Assembly: GCF_021117295.1 (NCBI RefSeq)
Contig: NZ_CP088247.1
Span: forward strand, 496,001-560,000
Direction of reading: 5' to 3'
Length of the DNA: 64,000 nucleotides
DNA from: Methylorubrum sp. B1-46
Lineage (GTDB): Bacteria > Pseudomonadota > Alphaproteobacteria > Rhizobiales > Beijerinckiaceae
Shown: piece after piece, positions 53,783-63,000 of the stretch
Layout of the letters: every line of letters starts with the position of its first letter
Numbering within the stretch: position 1 is the stretch's first letter
Notes under the pieces: generated by a model
The model's input: the letters and a program-made list of their open reading frames with translations, nothing else
Told to the model about the DNA's origin: nothing
Databases searched by the model: none
Position numbers and translations under genes: made by a program

Positions 53783-54093
53783 GTTCCCTCCCGACGACGC
53801 CGGCCCGCTTTCCCGTGCCTGCGCCGACGGACTCCTCCGCTCTGCCGCGGAGGGCCGGCTTACGCTCCCTTAACCATGGCGCGGCCAGATGGAGCGGTGG
53901 CGGACCGGGCATCCGGACCGCCGCAGGACGTCTGGCCTCTCTAGCAGAGAGGTCGGCGAACACAATGCGGCCCTGACCCCGATGGATCAGTGCCGGAGAG
54001 CCGACCGAGCGCCGGCCCACCGACGTTTCCGGCGCAACGCCGAAACGTCGCCAGACGAATGACTTTGGAGCCACGGATCGGAGACGAGGCACG
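53783..54093. other. Divergent gap with an inverted repeat upstream of the SH3 gene
   Basis: In this 311 bp gap, CGACGTTTCCGGC (54021-54033) faces GCCGAAACGTCG (54039-54050), a near-perfect inverted repeat lacking one base, 44 bp before the SH3-protein start. It could be an operator or a leader hairpin. No gene was recognised in the rest. Confidence 0.5.
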
Positions 54094-54693
54094 ATGCGCC
54101 CGCCTGAGCTGCCCCCGACGAACCCCGCCCGCCTCGCGCTGCTTGCGGCCCTTTTTGCCCTGCTCGTGCCGCTGTCCGCCGAGGCTGCTCCGCCTCCCAC
54201 CCCCGCGCCGGATCTCGGCAAGGGACCGGTGACGAAGCTGCCCCTGCCGCGCTACGCCAGCCTGAAGACCAATCGCGTCAACCTGCGCGAGGGCCCCTCG
54301 AAAGATCACCGCACCCTGTGGGTGTTCCAACGCGAGGGCCTGCCGGTCGAGATCGTTGCCGAGTTCGAGACCTGGCGGCGCATCCGCGATTCGGAAGGGA
54401 CGGAAGGCTGGGTGCTGCACTCGCTGCTCTCGGGCCGGCGCACCGCTGTGGTGATCCCGCCCTCCGGCGAGCGCGCCGATGCGGCCAAGGCCACCGTCCC
54501 GCTCAATGCCCGGGCCGACGAGCAGTCGGGCGAGCAGGCCCGGCTGCAGCCGGGCGTGATCGGGAGCGTGAAGAGCTGCACCGGCTCGTGGTGCCGTCTC
54601 GTGGTGCCGCTTCCGGACAAGCGCGGCGACGTCGACGGCTATATCCGTCAGAGCCGGCTCTGGGGCGTTTATCCCGACGAGCGGGTCGAATAG
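54094..54693 (+). CDS. Exported SH3-domain protein
   Basis: A 199-residue protein with a signal peptide (to about residue 32, SAEAAPP). It carries a bacterial SH3-like region: YASLKTNRVNLREGPSKDHR, then LPVEIVAEFETWRRIRDSEG and TEGWVLHSLLSGRR. A second, weaker SH3 repeat follows (QSGEQARLQPGVIGSVKSCT, then WCRLVV and DGYIRQSRLWGVYPDE). Such proteins are periplasmic and may bind peptidoglycan. The gene ends in a bidirectional terminator shared with irr. Confidence 0.88.
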   Translation: MRPPELPPTNPARLALLAALFALLVPLSAEAAPPPTPAPDLGKGPVTKLPLPRYASLKTNRVNLREGPSKDHRTLWVFQREGLPVEIVAEFETWRRIRDSEGTEGWVLHSLLSGRRTAVVIPPSGERADAAKATVPLNARADEQSGEQARLQPGVIGSVKSCTGSWCRLVVPLPDKRGDVDGYIRQSRLWGVYPDERVE

Positions 54694-54714
54694 GCGAGAG
54701 CGGCAGCAACGAAA

Positions 54715-54744
54715 AAGGGCCCGCAAATCCGGGCCCTTCTCATT
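54715..54744. terminator. Bidirectional rho-independent terminator
   Basis: AAGGGCCCG (54715-54723) pairs perfectly with CGGGCCCTT (54730-54738) over a six-base loop, with an A run on the left and CTCATTTT on the right. It lies between the convergent SH3 and irr genes and can serve both. Confidence 0.85.
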
Positions 54745-54765
54745 TTGTATTCTGAGGAAGCCGAA

Positions 54766-55266
54766 TCAGGCGCGACCGGACGCCTTGCGGCGGCGCAGGC
54801 GGACGATCACCTCGACGCCGGCGATCTCCATGCCCTCGGGCGCCTCGGGCAACGAATCGACCGAGATGCCGCATTCCGGCATGTCGAGAACCTCGCCCTC
54901 TTCCTCGAGGAAGAAGTGGTGGTGCTCGCTCGGATTGGTGTCGAAATAGGCCTTCGACCCGTCCAGCGCGAGCTGGCGCAACAGGCCCGCCTCGGTGAAC
55001 TGATGCAGCGTGTTATAGACGGTCGCCAGAGAGACCGGCACCTTGGCGCGCATCGCCTCGTCGTAGAGCATTTCGGCCGTCAGGTGACGATCGCCGCGGC
55101 CGAACAGGAGCCAGCCCAGCGACAGGCGCTGACGCGTCGGACGCAGACCGGCCCGGCGCAGGCGGTCGCGCAGGTCGGAGAGCGGGCAGCCCCGGCGGCC
55201 GGCACCATCGACCGGCGAAAGGGACCGGGCGTTCAGCACGGCCTGGAGTGGCATCAGATCGGACAT
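54766..55266 (-). CDS. irr: Iron response regulator Irr (Fur family)
   Basis: A 166-residue Fur-family regulator of the Irr class. The winged helix includes AGLRPTRQRLSLGWLLFG and VPVSLATVYNTLHQFTEAGLL. The haem-linked His cluster is intact (PSEHHHFFLEE, H115-H117). GCPLSD near residues 26-31 keeps the Cys-Pro of the haem-regulatory motif known from Bradyrhizobium Irr. Irr represses or activates iron- and haem-linked genes under low iron and is destabilised by haem. It is divergent from fabA, the arrangement usual in Rhizobiales. A TTTAGAA-type box lies 23 bp before its start. Confidence 0.93.
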   Translation of the reverse strand: MSDLMPLQAVLNARSLSPVDGAGRRGCPLSDLRDRLRRAGLRPTRQRLSLGWLLFGRGDRHLTAEMLYDEAMRAKVPVSLATVYNTLHQFTEAGLLRQLALDGSKAYFDTNPSEHHHFFLEEEGEVLDMPECGISVDSLPEAPEGMEIAGVEVIVRLRRRKASGRA

Positions 55267-55288
55267 TGCTGGGAACGATTCCCACTTA

Positions 55289-55303
55289 TTTAGAATGAGT
55301 ATA
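55289..55303 (-). promoter_or_regulatory. Probable Irr box (iron control element) in the irr leader
   Basis: TTTAGAATGAGTATA (55289-55303) carries the TTTAGAA half-site of Irr-binding iron control elements, 22 bp upstream of the irr ATG; the other half is degenerate. This suggests autoregulation. Confidence 0.45.
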
Positions 55304-55556
55304 GCGAGCGAAATTATACGGATGTTGAAGCCCTGCGGCAACCCGTGCAGGTTCCGGGTCCGGTTTGATAGGTGGAAGACGCATGGCTCTTCCCGCGCCG
55401 ACGCGCGTTGAGCCAACACCAGGACCTTGCAAGGAAGGCCCTGCCGGGCGGCTTTGTGAGCGCGGGAAGGCTGTGCTAACGAGGCGCCCATTCCGTCACG
55501 CCCCGACCGCTCTCACGCATCGGACCCGTCCGTCACCGAGGACCCGTACGTCATCC

Positions 55557-56096
55557 ATGGCCTCTCTCGACCAGCAACCCGACGGCGCTTCTCCGCAGCG
55601 CGCTTCGAGCTACTCCTACGAGGATCTCCTGGCCTGCGGACGCGGTGAGCTGTTCGGAGCGGGCAACGCCCAGCTTCCGCTTCCGCCGATGCTGATGTTC
55701 GATCGGATCACCTCGATCGGGACAGAGGGCGGCGCCCACGGCAAGGGGCACGTGCTGGCCGAGTTCGATATCCGGCCCGACCTCTGGTTCTTCCCCTGTC
55801 ACTTCAAGGATGACCCGGTGATGCCGGGCTGCCTTGGGCTCGACGCCCTGTGGCAGCTCGTCGGCTTCCATCTCGGCTGGCTCGGCGCGCCGGGTCGCGG
55901 CCGGGCGCTCGGCGTCGGCGAGGTGAAGTTCAGCGACCAGGTGCTGCCGACGGTCAAGCAGGTCGTCTACGGCATCGACATCAAGCGCGTGCGCCAGGGC
56001 AAACTCGTGCTCGGCATCGCAGACGGCTGGCTGGAGGCCGACGGTCAGCGCATCTACGAGGCGAGCGACCTGCGCGTGGCGCTGTTCCGGTCCTGA
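55557..56096 (+). CDS. fabA: 3-hydroxydecanoyl-ACP dehydratase/isomerase FabA
   Basis: A 179-residue hot-dog-fold enzyme that dehydrates 3-hydroxydecanoyl-ACP and isomerises trans-2 to cis-3 decenoyl-ACP, starting unsaturated fatty acid synthesis. The catalytic His is H82 in [20 protein letters not shown], and the partner Asp is in [10 protein letters not shown] (D96). The N-terminal [17 protein letters not shown] and PPMLMFDRI are typical. ATG 55557 was chosen for the usual length. It is the first gene of the fabA-fabB-fabI series and is divergent from irr, an arrangement shared with other Rhizobiales. Confidence 0.96.
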   Translation: MASLDQQPDGASPQRASSYSYEDLLACGRGELFGAGNAQLPLPPMLMFDRITSIGTEGGAHGKGHVLAEFDIRPDLWFFPCHFKDDPVMPGCLGLDALWQLVGFHLGWLGAPGRGRALGVGEVKFSDQVLPTVKQVVYGIDIKRVRQGKLVLGIADGWLEADGQRIYEASDLRVALFRS

Positions 56097-56257
56097 GATC
56101 GCCGCCACTCCCGTATGAGAGGGATTTTTCCTGCCGAACCGGCCGCCGGTTCGGCAACAAGTCCTTCGAGCGCGGTTGAGATTGGGCGCGCATCATCCTA
56201 ACTGACCTCCCCGAGGAAACGCCGCACAAGCCGCGGCGCCAAGCAGCACGAGCCATC

Positions 56258-57484
56258 ATGCGGCGTGTCGTCATCACCGGGATGGGCATCGTCTCGTCCA
56301 TCGGCAACAATACCCAGGAGGTTCTGGCCTCCCTGCGCGAGGCCCGTTCCGGGATCGCGCGTGCCGAAGCGCAGGCCGCGCACGGCTTCCGCAGCCAGGT
56401 CGCAGGCGCGCCGACGATCGATCCGGAAGGCGTCGTCGATCGCCGCGCCATGCGCTTCCACGGCGGCGGCACCGCCTGGAACCACATCGCCATGGATCAG
56501 GCGATCCGCGATGCGGGGCTCGAAGAGCGCGAGATCTCGAACGACCGTACCGGCATCATCATGGGCTCGGGCGGTCCCTCGACCCGCACCATCGTCGAAT
56601 CCGCGGCCATCGCCCGCGAGAAGGGACCGAAGCGGGTCGGCCCGTTCGCGGTGCCGAAGGCGATGTCCTCGACCGCGTCCGCCACGCTCGCCACGTGGTT
56701 CAAGATCCGCGGCGTGAACTATTCGATCTCGTCGGCCTGCGCGACGTCGAATCACTGCATCGGCAACGCTGCCGAGATCATCCGCGGCGGCCGGCAGGAC
56801 GTGATCTTCGCCGGCGGCTGCGAGGAGTTGGACTGGACGCTCTCCGTCCTGTTCGACGCCATGGGCGCCATGTCCTCGCGCTACAACGACACGCCGGCCC
56901 GCGCCTCGCGCGCCTACGACGTGAACCGCGACGGCTTCGTCATTGCCGGCGGCGCCGGCGTCCTGGTGCTGGAAGAGTACGAGCACGCCAAGGCACGCGG
57001 CGCGCGGATCTACGGCGAGGTCGCCGGCTACGGCGCCACCTCCGACGGGCACGACATGGTCGCCCCCTCCGGCGAGGGCGCGGTGCGCTGCATGCGCCAA
57101 GCGATGGAAGACCTGAAGGGCGCCCGGATCGACTACATCAACCCGCACGCGACCTCGACGCCCGTCGGCGACGACAAGGAGATCGAAGCGATTCGCGAGG
57201 TGTTCGGTGCCGGCGATTCCTGCCCGCCGATCTCGGCCACCAAGTCGCTGACCGGGCATTCGCTCGGGGCGACCGGCGTGCAGGAAGCGATCTACGCGCT
57301 CCTGATGATGAACAACGGCTTCATCTGCGAGAGCGCGCATATCGACGAGCTCGACCCGGCTTTCGCCGACATGCCGATCCTGCGCCAGCGCCGGGACGGA
57401 GTGCAGCTCGGCCACGTCATGTCGAACTCGTTCGGCTTCGGCGGGACCAATGCGACGCTGGTGCTCAAGCACCCGGACGCGTGA
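56258..57484 (+). CDS. fabB: Beta-ketoacyl-ACP synthase I FabB
   Basis: A 408-residue condensing enzyme that elongates unsaturated acyl-ACP. The nucleophile is C161 in [12 protein letters not shown]. The catalytic histidines are in [12 protein letters not shown] and [14 protein letters not shown], and [13 protein letters not shown] ends the protein. Length and spacing match FabB. It follows fabA by 161 bp on the same strand, likely one transcript. FabA and FabB together form the anaerobic unsaturated fatty acid branch that yields cis-vaccenate, the dominant fatty acid of Methylobacterium. Confidence 0.96.
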   Translation: MRRVVITGMGIVSSIGNNTQEVLASLREARSGIARAEAQAAHGFRSQVAGAPTIDPEGVVDRRAMRFHGGGTAWNHIAMDQAIRDAGLEEREISNDRTGIIMGSGGPSTRTIVESAAIAREKGPKRVGPFAVPKAMSSTASATLATWFKIRGVNYSISSACATSNHCIGNAAEIIRGGRQDVIFAGGCEELDWTLSVLFDAMGAMSSRYNDTPARASRAYDVNRDGFVIAGGAGVLVLEEYEHAKARGARIYGEVAGYGATSDGHDMVAPSGEGAVRCMRQAMEDLKGARIDYINPHATSTPVGDDKEIEAIREVFGAGDSCPPISATKSLTGHSLGATGVQEAIYALLMMNNGFICESAHIDELDPAFADMPILRQRRDGVQLGHVMSNSFGFGGTNATLVLKHPDA

Positions 57485-57630
57485 GCGTCACCACCGGATC
57501 TCGCCGACGCGGCACCGCACCCTTCGCAACTGCGAAGCAATGGTCAAGCATAAGCCGATCCTTCGTCTGATGGATCGGCGGAACCGACCAGTTGCACCCG
57601 CGTTCCTGCTTCGATAAGCAGGTTAGCATT

Positions 57631-57750
57631 ATGTTGATGGCCCTCGCTCTGCTCACCGTGATTGGCATCGCCGTTGCCGCGACCGTGGCCGTGCGGGCCA
57701 AGCAGGCCCTGATCGACGACGCACAGTCGGGAACCCGCGGCTACTTCTGA
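57631..57750 (+). CDS. 39-residue membrane peptide between fabB and fabI
   Basis: A short open frame, ATG 57631 to TGA 57748. The peptide MLMALALLTVIGIAVAATVA is one hydrophobic segment, followed by VRAKQALIDDAQSGTRGYF, a hydrophilic tail. This is a typical single-pass small membrane protein. A terminator follows directly at 57781, so it has its own 3' end. AAGCAGG lies some 12 bp before the ATG. No family recognised; translation is unproven. Confidence 0.5.
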   Translation: MLMALALLTVIGIAVAATVAVRAKQALIDDAQSGTRGYF

Positions 57751-57780
57751 GACCCTTCCTCCCTACCTGACCGATCTCGA

Positions 57781-57810
57781 GGCCCCAGCGTACCCGCGCC
57801 GGGGCTTTTT
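57781..57810 (+). terminator. Rho-independent terminator before fabI
   Basis: GCCCC (57782-57786) pairs with GGGGC (57801-57805), supported by neighbouring partial pairing, and is followed by TTTTT. It ends the fabB/small-peptide transcript, so fabI probably has its own promoter in 57811-57934. Confidence 0.7.
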
Positions 57811-57934
57811 CGTGCCGGGCCTGTGGCGCGACGCCGTGTGCAATTCAGCGCCACGCGTGGACAGGCCGTCGCCCGGCGGGCTAAGCCTCGCACAGGGCGC
57901 CGCGGCGCCAGGCCGAAGGCGTGCGGGTTTGAGA

Positions 57935-58768
57935 ATGACGGGTTTAATGGCGGGCAAGCGCGGCCTCATCATGGGGGTCGCCAACGATCATTCGATCGCC
58001 TGGGGCATCGCCAAGACTCTACACCGGCAGGGCGCAGAACTCGCCTTCACCTATCAGGGCGAGGCGCTCGGCCGCCGCGTCGCGCCGCTCGCCGCCTCGG
58101 TCGGCTCCGACATCGTGCTGCCCTGTGACGTCGAGGACATCGGCACCGTCGATGCCGCCTTCGCCGCCCTCGACGAGCGCTTCCCCGACGGGATCGACTT
58201 CATCGTCCACGCGATCGGCTTCTCGGACAAGGCGCAGCTCAAGGGCCGCTACGTCGATGTCACGACCCGCGCGAATTTTTCGCGCACCATGACGATCTCC
58301 TGCTTCTCCTTCACCGAGATCGCCCAGCGCGCGGCCGCGCGCATGCCGCGGGGCGGATCGCTTTTGACGCTGACCTATGCAGGCTCGACCCGCGTGATGC
58401 CGAACTACAACGTCATGGGCGTCGCCAAGGCCGCGCTCGAAGCCTCGGTGCGCTACCTCGCCAGCGACCTCGGGCCGGACGGAATCCGCGTCAACGCCCT
58501 CTCGGCCGGTCCGATGCGCACGCTGGCCGGCGCCGGCATCGCCGATGCCCGGCTGATGTACAATCACCAAAAGGCGCACGCGCCGCTGCGGCGCACGGTG
58601 ACGCTGGAGGATGTCGGCAATTCCGCCCTCTACCTCCTCTCCGATCTCTCCGCCGGCGTGACCGGTGAGATCCACTTCGTCGATTCGGGCTACAACATCA
58701 TCTCGATGCCGCGGCCGGCGGTGCTTCAGGCCCAGGACGAGGCGGGCGTCGTCGGCGACGACGTGTGA
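57935..58768 (+). CDS. fabI: Enoyl-ACP reductase FabI
   Basis: A 277-residue NADH-dependent enoyl reductase of the SDR fold. The cofactor loop reads GKRGLIMGVANDHSIAWGIAKTL. The catalytic pair is in the tract YAGSTRVMPNYNVMGVAKAALE, with the Tyr-x6-Lys spacing of FabI. SAGPMRTLAGAGI is the substrate loop. FabI reduces trans-2-enoyl-ACP and is the triclosan target in other bacteria. ATG 57935 gives MTGLMAGKRG; the ATG five codons in is an alternative. It completes the fatty acid cluster. Confidence 0.96.
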   Translation: MTGLMAGKRGLIMGVANDHSIAWGIAKTLHRQGAELAFTYQGEALGRRVAPLAASVGSDIVLPCDVEDIGTVDAAFAALDERFPDGIDFIVHAIGFSDKAQLKGRYVDVTTRANFSRTMTISCFSFTEIAQRAAARMPRGGSLLTLTYAGSTRVMPNYNVMGVAKAALEASVRYLASDLGPDGIRVNALSAGPMRTLAGAGIADARLMYNHQKAHAPLRRTVTLEDVGNSALYLLSDLSAGVTGEIHFVDSGYNIISMPRPAVLQAQDEAGVVGDDV

Positions 58769-58856
58769 TCGCGCGGCAAGGGTACGACAAGGGCGTTGCA
58801 GCGTGTCGTCGCGTCGCTTGTGCGCGACCGAATCACGCCCCAGGGTGCGGCCCGCG

Positions 58857-59618
58857 ATGACCCCCTCCCCCTGCCGACCCGTGCTGCGCCCCGCTCTTCG
58901 GACGACGGTCCTGGCTGTCCTGCTGTTCGTGGGGGGCTCGGGCGCGGCGCTGGCGCAGAGCGTCACCCTCGATCTCGGCGCGGGCGGCACCACCGAGCGG
59001 GCGCTCCAGCTCGTCGCGCTGATCACGGTCCTGGCGCTCGCGCCGTCCGTCCTGGTGATGGCGACCTCCTTCACCCGGATCGTCGTCGTGCTGTCGATCC
59101 TGCGCTCGGCGCTCGGCACCCAGACCGCCCCGCCCAACACGGTGATGGTCAGCCTCGCTCTGTTCCTGACGGCGTTCGTGATGGCACCGACGGCGCGGGA
59201 GGCCTATCGGAACGGCGTCGAGCCGCTGGTGGCCGGCCAGATCAGCCAGTCCCAGGCCTTCGAGCGGGCCTCCGCACCGTTCAAGACCTTCATGCTGCGC
59301 AATGTGCGCGAGAAGGATCTTAAGCTCTTCCTCGACATGGCCCGTCAGCCGGCCCCCGCGGGTCCGGAAGCGATCGGCCTGGAAATCGTCACCCCCGCCT
59401 TCATGATCTCGGAGCTGCGCCGCGCCTTCGAGATCGGCTTCCTTCTGTTCATCCCCTTCCTGATCATCGATCTCGTGGTCGCCTCGGTGCTGATGGCGAT
59501 GGGTATGATGATGCTCCCGCCGGCCACCGTTGCGCTGCCGTTCAAGCTGATCTTCTTCGTTCTGGTCGACGGTTGGACGTTGGTGGCAGGCTCCCTCATT
59601 CAAAGCTACGGAGGGTGA
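58857..59618 (+). CDS. fliP: Flagellar export apparatus protein FliP
   Basis: A 253-residue core protein of the flagellar type III export gate. A cleavable signal peptide is present (to about residue 34, GAALAQSV), as usual for FliP. The family signature reads MATSFTRIVVVLSILRSALGTQTAPPN, then LALFLTAFVMAP. The C-terminal part is IGFLLFIPFLIIDLVVASVLM, then MMMLPPATVALPFKLIFFVLVDGW. It forms the FliPQR pore with FliQ and FliR, neither of which is nearby. It follows fabI by 88 bp, which is an unexpected neighbour. Confidence 0.95.
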   Translation: MTPSPCRPVLRPALRTTVLAVLLFVGGSGAALAQSVTLDLGAGGTTERALQLVALITVLALAPSVLVMATSFTRIVVVLSILRSALGTQTAPPNTVMVSLALFLTAFVMAPTAREAYRNGVEPLVAGQISQSQAFERASAPFKTFMLRNVREKDLKLFLDMARQPAPAGPEAIGLEIVTPAFMISELRRAFEIGFLLFIPFLIIDLVVASVLMAMGMMMLPPATVALPFKLIFFVLVDGWTLVAGSLIQSYGG

Positions 59619-59675
59619 GGCCCGCCGCACGATGATTCGAGGGCGCGGGCCGACGCGTAGAGAGGACGTTGAGGC

Positions 59676-60077
59676 ATGGATCTGACGAGCATCACCGCAC
59701 AATGGGCGCCGCGGATGCTGAGCGTCCTGCGAATCGTCTCGGCACTGATCTTCATGGCGCACGGCACGCAGAAGATCCTCGGTTTCCCGCCGAGCGCGAT
59801 GAACCCGCCACTGCTATCGCTGTCCGGAATCGCCGGCCTGCTCGAACTCGTCGGCGGCGCGCTGCTCGTGGTCGGGCTGTTCAGCCGGCCGGTCGCTTTC
59901 ATCCTCTCCGGCCAGATGGCCTTCGCCTACTTCATCGCCCACGCGCCGAAGAGCTTCTTCCCGGCCCTCAACGGGGGTGATGCGGCAATCCTGTTCTGCT
60001 TCGTCTTCCTCTACATCGCCTTCGCCGGCCCCGGCCCGTGGAGCCTCGATGCGCAGCGCGGCCGCCGCACGTACTGA
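59676..60077 (+). CDS. DoxX family membrane protein
   Basis: A 133-residue protein with four hydrophobic helices. The DoxX pattern reads MLSVLRIVSALIFMAHGTQK, then SGIAGLLELVGGALLVVGLFSRPVAFILSG, then AFAYFIAHAPKSFFPALNGG. DoxX-like proteins are linked to redox or quinone-related functions in some bacteria, but the role here is unknown. It starts 57 bp after fliP and ends 3 bp before the 3' end of the convergent large gene. Confidence 0.9.
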   Translation: MDLTSITAQWAPRMLSVLRIVSALIFMAHGTQKILGFPPSAMNPPLLSLSGIAGLLELVGGALLVVGLFSRPVAFILSGQMAFAYFIAHAPKSFFPALNGGDAAILFCFVFLYIAFAGPGPWSLDAQRGRRTY

Positions 60078-60080
60078 GCG

Positions 60081-63000
60081 TCAGCCCGGCGGCGGGGACG
60101 GCGCCTCGGCGCGGTTGCCCGTCGCGGCGCTGCCGGGCTCCGGCACGGCGCTGTCCGGATAGCGCTTGCGATATTCCGAGAGGAAGGCGGCGAGCGTTTC
60201 CGCCTTCGTGGCGCGCAGGGCCGCGTCGCGGAAGGCGGCGGAGCGGGGCGCATCCGGCCGCGTCAGCATCGCGAAGGTGCGGGCATCCGCGCCCTCGGCC
60301 ATCGGCCCCGCGAACTTCGCCTTCAAGCGCTCCAAGCCCAGCGCCTCGCCCGCGAGCCCATAGGCGATGCCGGCGCGGATCACGTCGGCGCGCGCCGTGT
60401 CGTCGAGGGGCTTTCCGGAGCGCCAAGCCGGCCCGAGGATCATCTCGTGCGCCTCGCCCGCTTCGCGCCAGCGGCGGGCGGCCCAAAGGATGTCGGCGCG
60501 CAGCCGTTCGGCATCGGCCCCGGTCTCGCCCTCAACCGTCTCCAGGGCGAGATCGGTGCGGGACAGATCGGACAGGGCGCGAGCCCGCAGCAGCGCGCGG
60601 GCGCGGCGGACGTCCTCCGGCAATTCGGGCAGGTGGGTCGCGTCGAGCGTCTGGAGCGCCTGGAGCGGTTTGCCCTCCATCAGGCGAATCGTGGCGAGCC
60701 GTGCCGAAACCGAGGAGCGGGCCGCGCCCTCCAGGCGGTGCTCGATCTGGTACTGCAGCAGCTCGTCGGCGGAATCGAGCAGGTCGAGGGCGACGAGACG
60801 GTCGGCCAAGCGACGCACGATCTCGTCGGCCCGCCGGCCGGCGGGGGCGAAGTCCTTGAAGTCGAAGTACAGCGCCAGCGCCTCGACGCCGCCGAGCTTT
60901 TCGCCGCGCGGGCCGAGGAACAGGTCCTCGAAGACGGTCATGGCGCGCTCGTGCAGCGCGCGCGCGATCGGCGCCTGGGCGTTGAGGGTGTTGGCCCGGC
61001 GCGCGGTGGTGAAGATCTTGCGCCAGCGCCCGGCCTCTTCGTAGAGGCCGCCGAGCGCACCGAGCGTGCCGATCTCGGTCGGGCCGCCGTGCCAGGTCAC
61101 GGCCAGGATCTCCAGCCGGTCGATCGCGTCGGGCAGGGTCGTCTTGCCGAGTGTGTGGCCGAGGGTGGCCGCACGCAGCGTCGCCTCCGCCGCCAGCGGC
61201 CAGGGCGCCTGATCCCGCAGCGTCTCGTAGGCCGCCAGCGCCGCCGCGCCGCGCCCCGTCGCCTCGTCCATCTTCGCCCGCAGCAGCGTCAGCCGGTCCC
61301 GCGTGTATTCGGTGGCGGCACGGGTGGCTGCGATCGCTTCGCGCGTGACCGCCTCCCAATCCCCGGTCTCGACTGCGGCCTCGGCAGCGGCGGCGTGGAA
61401 CAGCGAGGCGAGGGGCTCGGGGTAGCGCTCCAAGACCGACTCGCCGGCGCGCAGGGCACTCGCCGCCTCGCTCCACCGACCGGTCAACGCCTCGGCATAG
61501 CCGCGCCAGAGGCGAGCTTCGGGATTGGAGGCGAGCCGCTCGTCCGAGAGGAGCTTGCGCGCCTCCTCGGCCCGTCCGATCCGGGCGAGCAGAATGCCGC
61601 GCATCAGAACCGTCTGCCGGTCGCCGTCGATGACGACGTCCTCGGCGGCGGCCGCGTTCAGGGCGCCGAGCGCCTCGACGTCGAGGTCGTTGGCGATCAG
61701 CGCTCTGGCCAGAGCGAGGCGGGCGCCGCCGCGGTCCCGGCGCTGCGCCTCGACGGCGGCGGCCAAGCCCTCGCGCAGTGTCGCGCGCACGTCGCCGCGC
61801 TGCGCCTTTTCCCAGGCTTCGCGGTCGATCACCAGCTCCGTGACGGAGCCCACCGGCGGATCGGCGGAACGCGAGACGCCGGAGACCGCAAGACCGCTCT
61901 CGCGCCCCTCTTTCCCGCCCTCACGGCCGATCGTGACGCCGTCGAGGTCGGGCCGAACGATGAGGTCGTCGGCGTTCGCGAGCACGGCGAGGCCGAGCCG
62001 GCTCGGGATGAGTTCGAACTCGACGAAGCGCTGCGCCTTCACCACCCCCGCCGGACGGCTGCCGTCGGCAGTGACGACGGCGATGCGCTCGCCAGCGAGA
62101 TCGAGCCAGCCGACGGGACCGGCCGCGGGCAGGCGCAGGGTCACGCCGAGCCGCCCCTGCGCCGCCGGAATGCGCTGAGCGGTCAGGCTCTCGCTCGGTG
62201 AGAGGCTGTCGCCGGTCATCAGCTCCCAGCCTCCCGGTTCGGTGACAGGCAGGAGATCAACGAGCCGTCCGGGGGGTGCGGTGAAGCGGAGAATGGTGAA
62301 GGCGCCGCTGCGCTGCGGGGCCGAGAGCGCGACGAGGCCCGTGGCTCCGGGCGGAGGCACGGCGACCGGGTCTGTCGTGGCGAACACGAGCGTGACGACC
62401 CCTCCGCGCTCGAACAGGGCCGCCGGCACACGCTTGGCGAAGGGGAAGACGAGCCCCGAACCCGCCTTGCGCGTCATCGGGGAAGAGGGCGGCGCGGGAC
62501 GGCGCGGCGATGCGTCGGCGGCCGGCGCGGCGGCGGGCCGGGGCGGCTCCTTTGCGGCGTCCCTCACTTCCTCCTTCGCTTCGCTTCCAGAAAGGGCCGC
62601 CGATGGCAGCGCGGTCTCCGACGACGGCGGCTTGGTGAGGAAATCGATGGTGACGACATCCTCGTCGCGCGCGGTGGCGAGGGTCACACCATCCGCCGGG
62701 TTCGCGACGATCCGGGTCTCGCCCACCTCCGTCTCGACGGCGACGCGGCCGATGTTCGGGGCGAGGCGCCCCCGCAGGGCGAGATCGTCGATGCGCCACG
62801 CGCCCGGCAGCGTGAGGCGCGTGCCTGTTCCGGTCGGCGCGAAGGCCGCCTCGCTGCCCTCCGGCAGGCGCAGCGAGAGACGGGTCCGCACCTCGTTGCG
62901 GGCGAGTTCGAGGGTCAGCGGACGTGGGACGGGAGGCGGGTTGCGGGCCTTCAGGCTCGCCTCGGCGGCGGCCGCCCGGCGGGCGAGATCGGCCACCACC

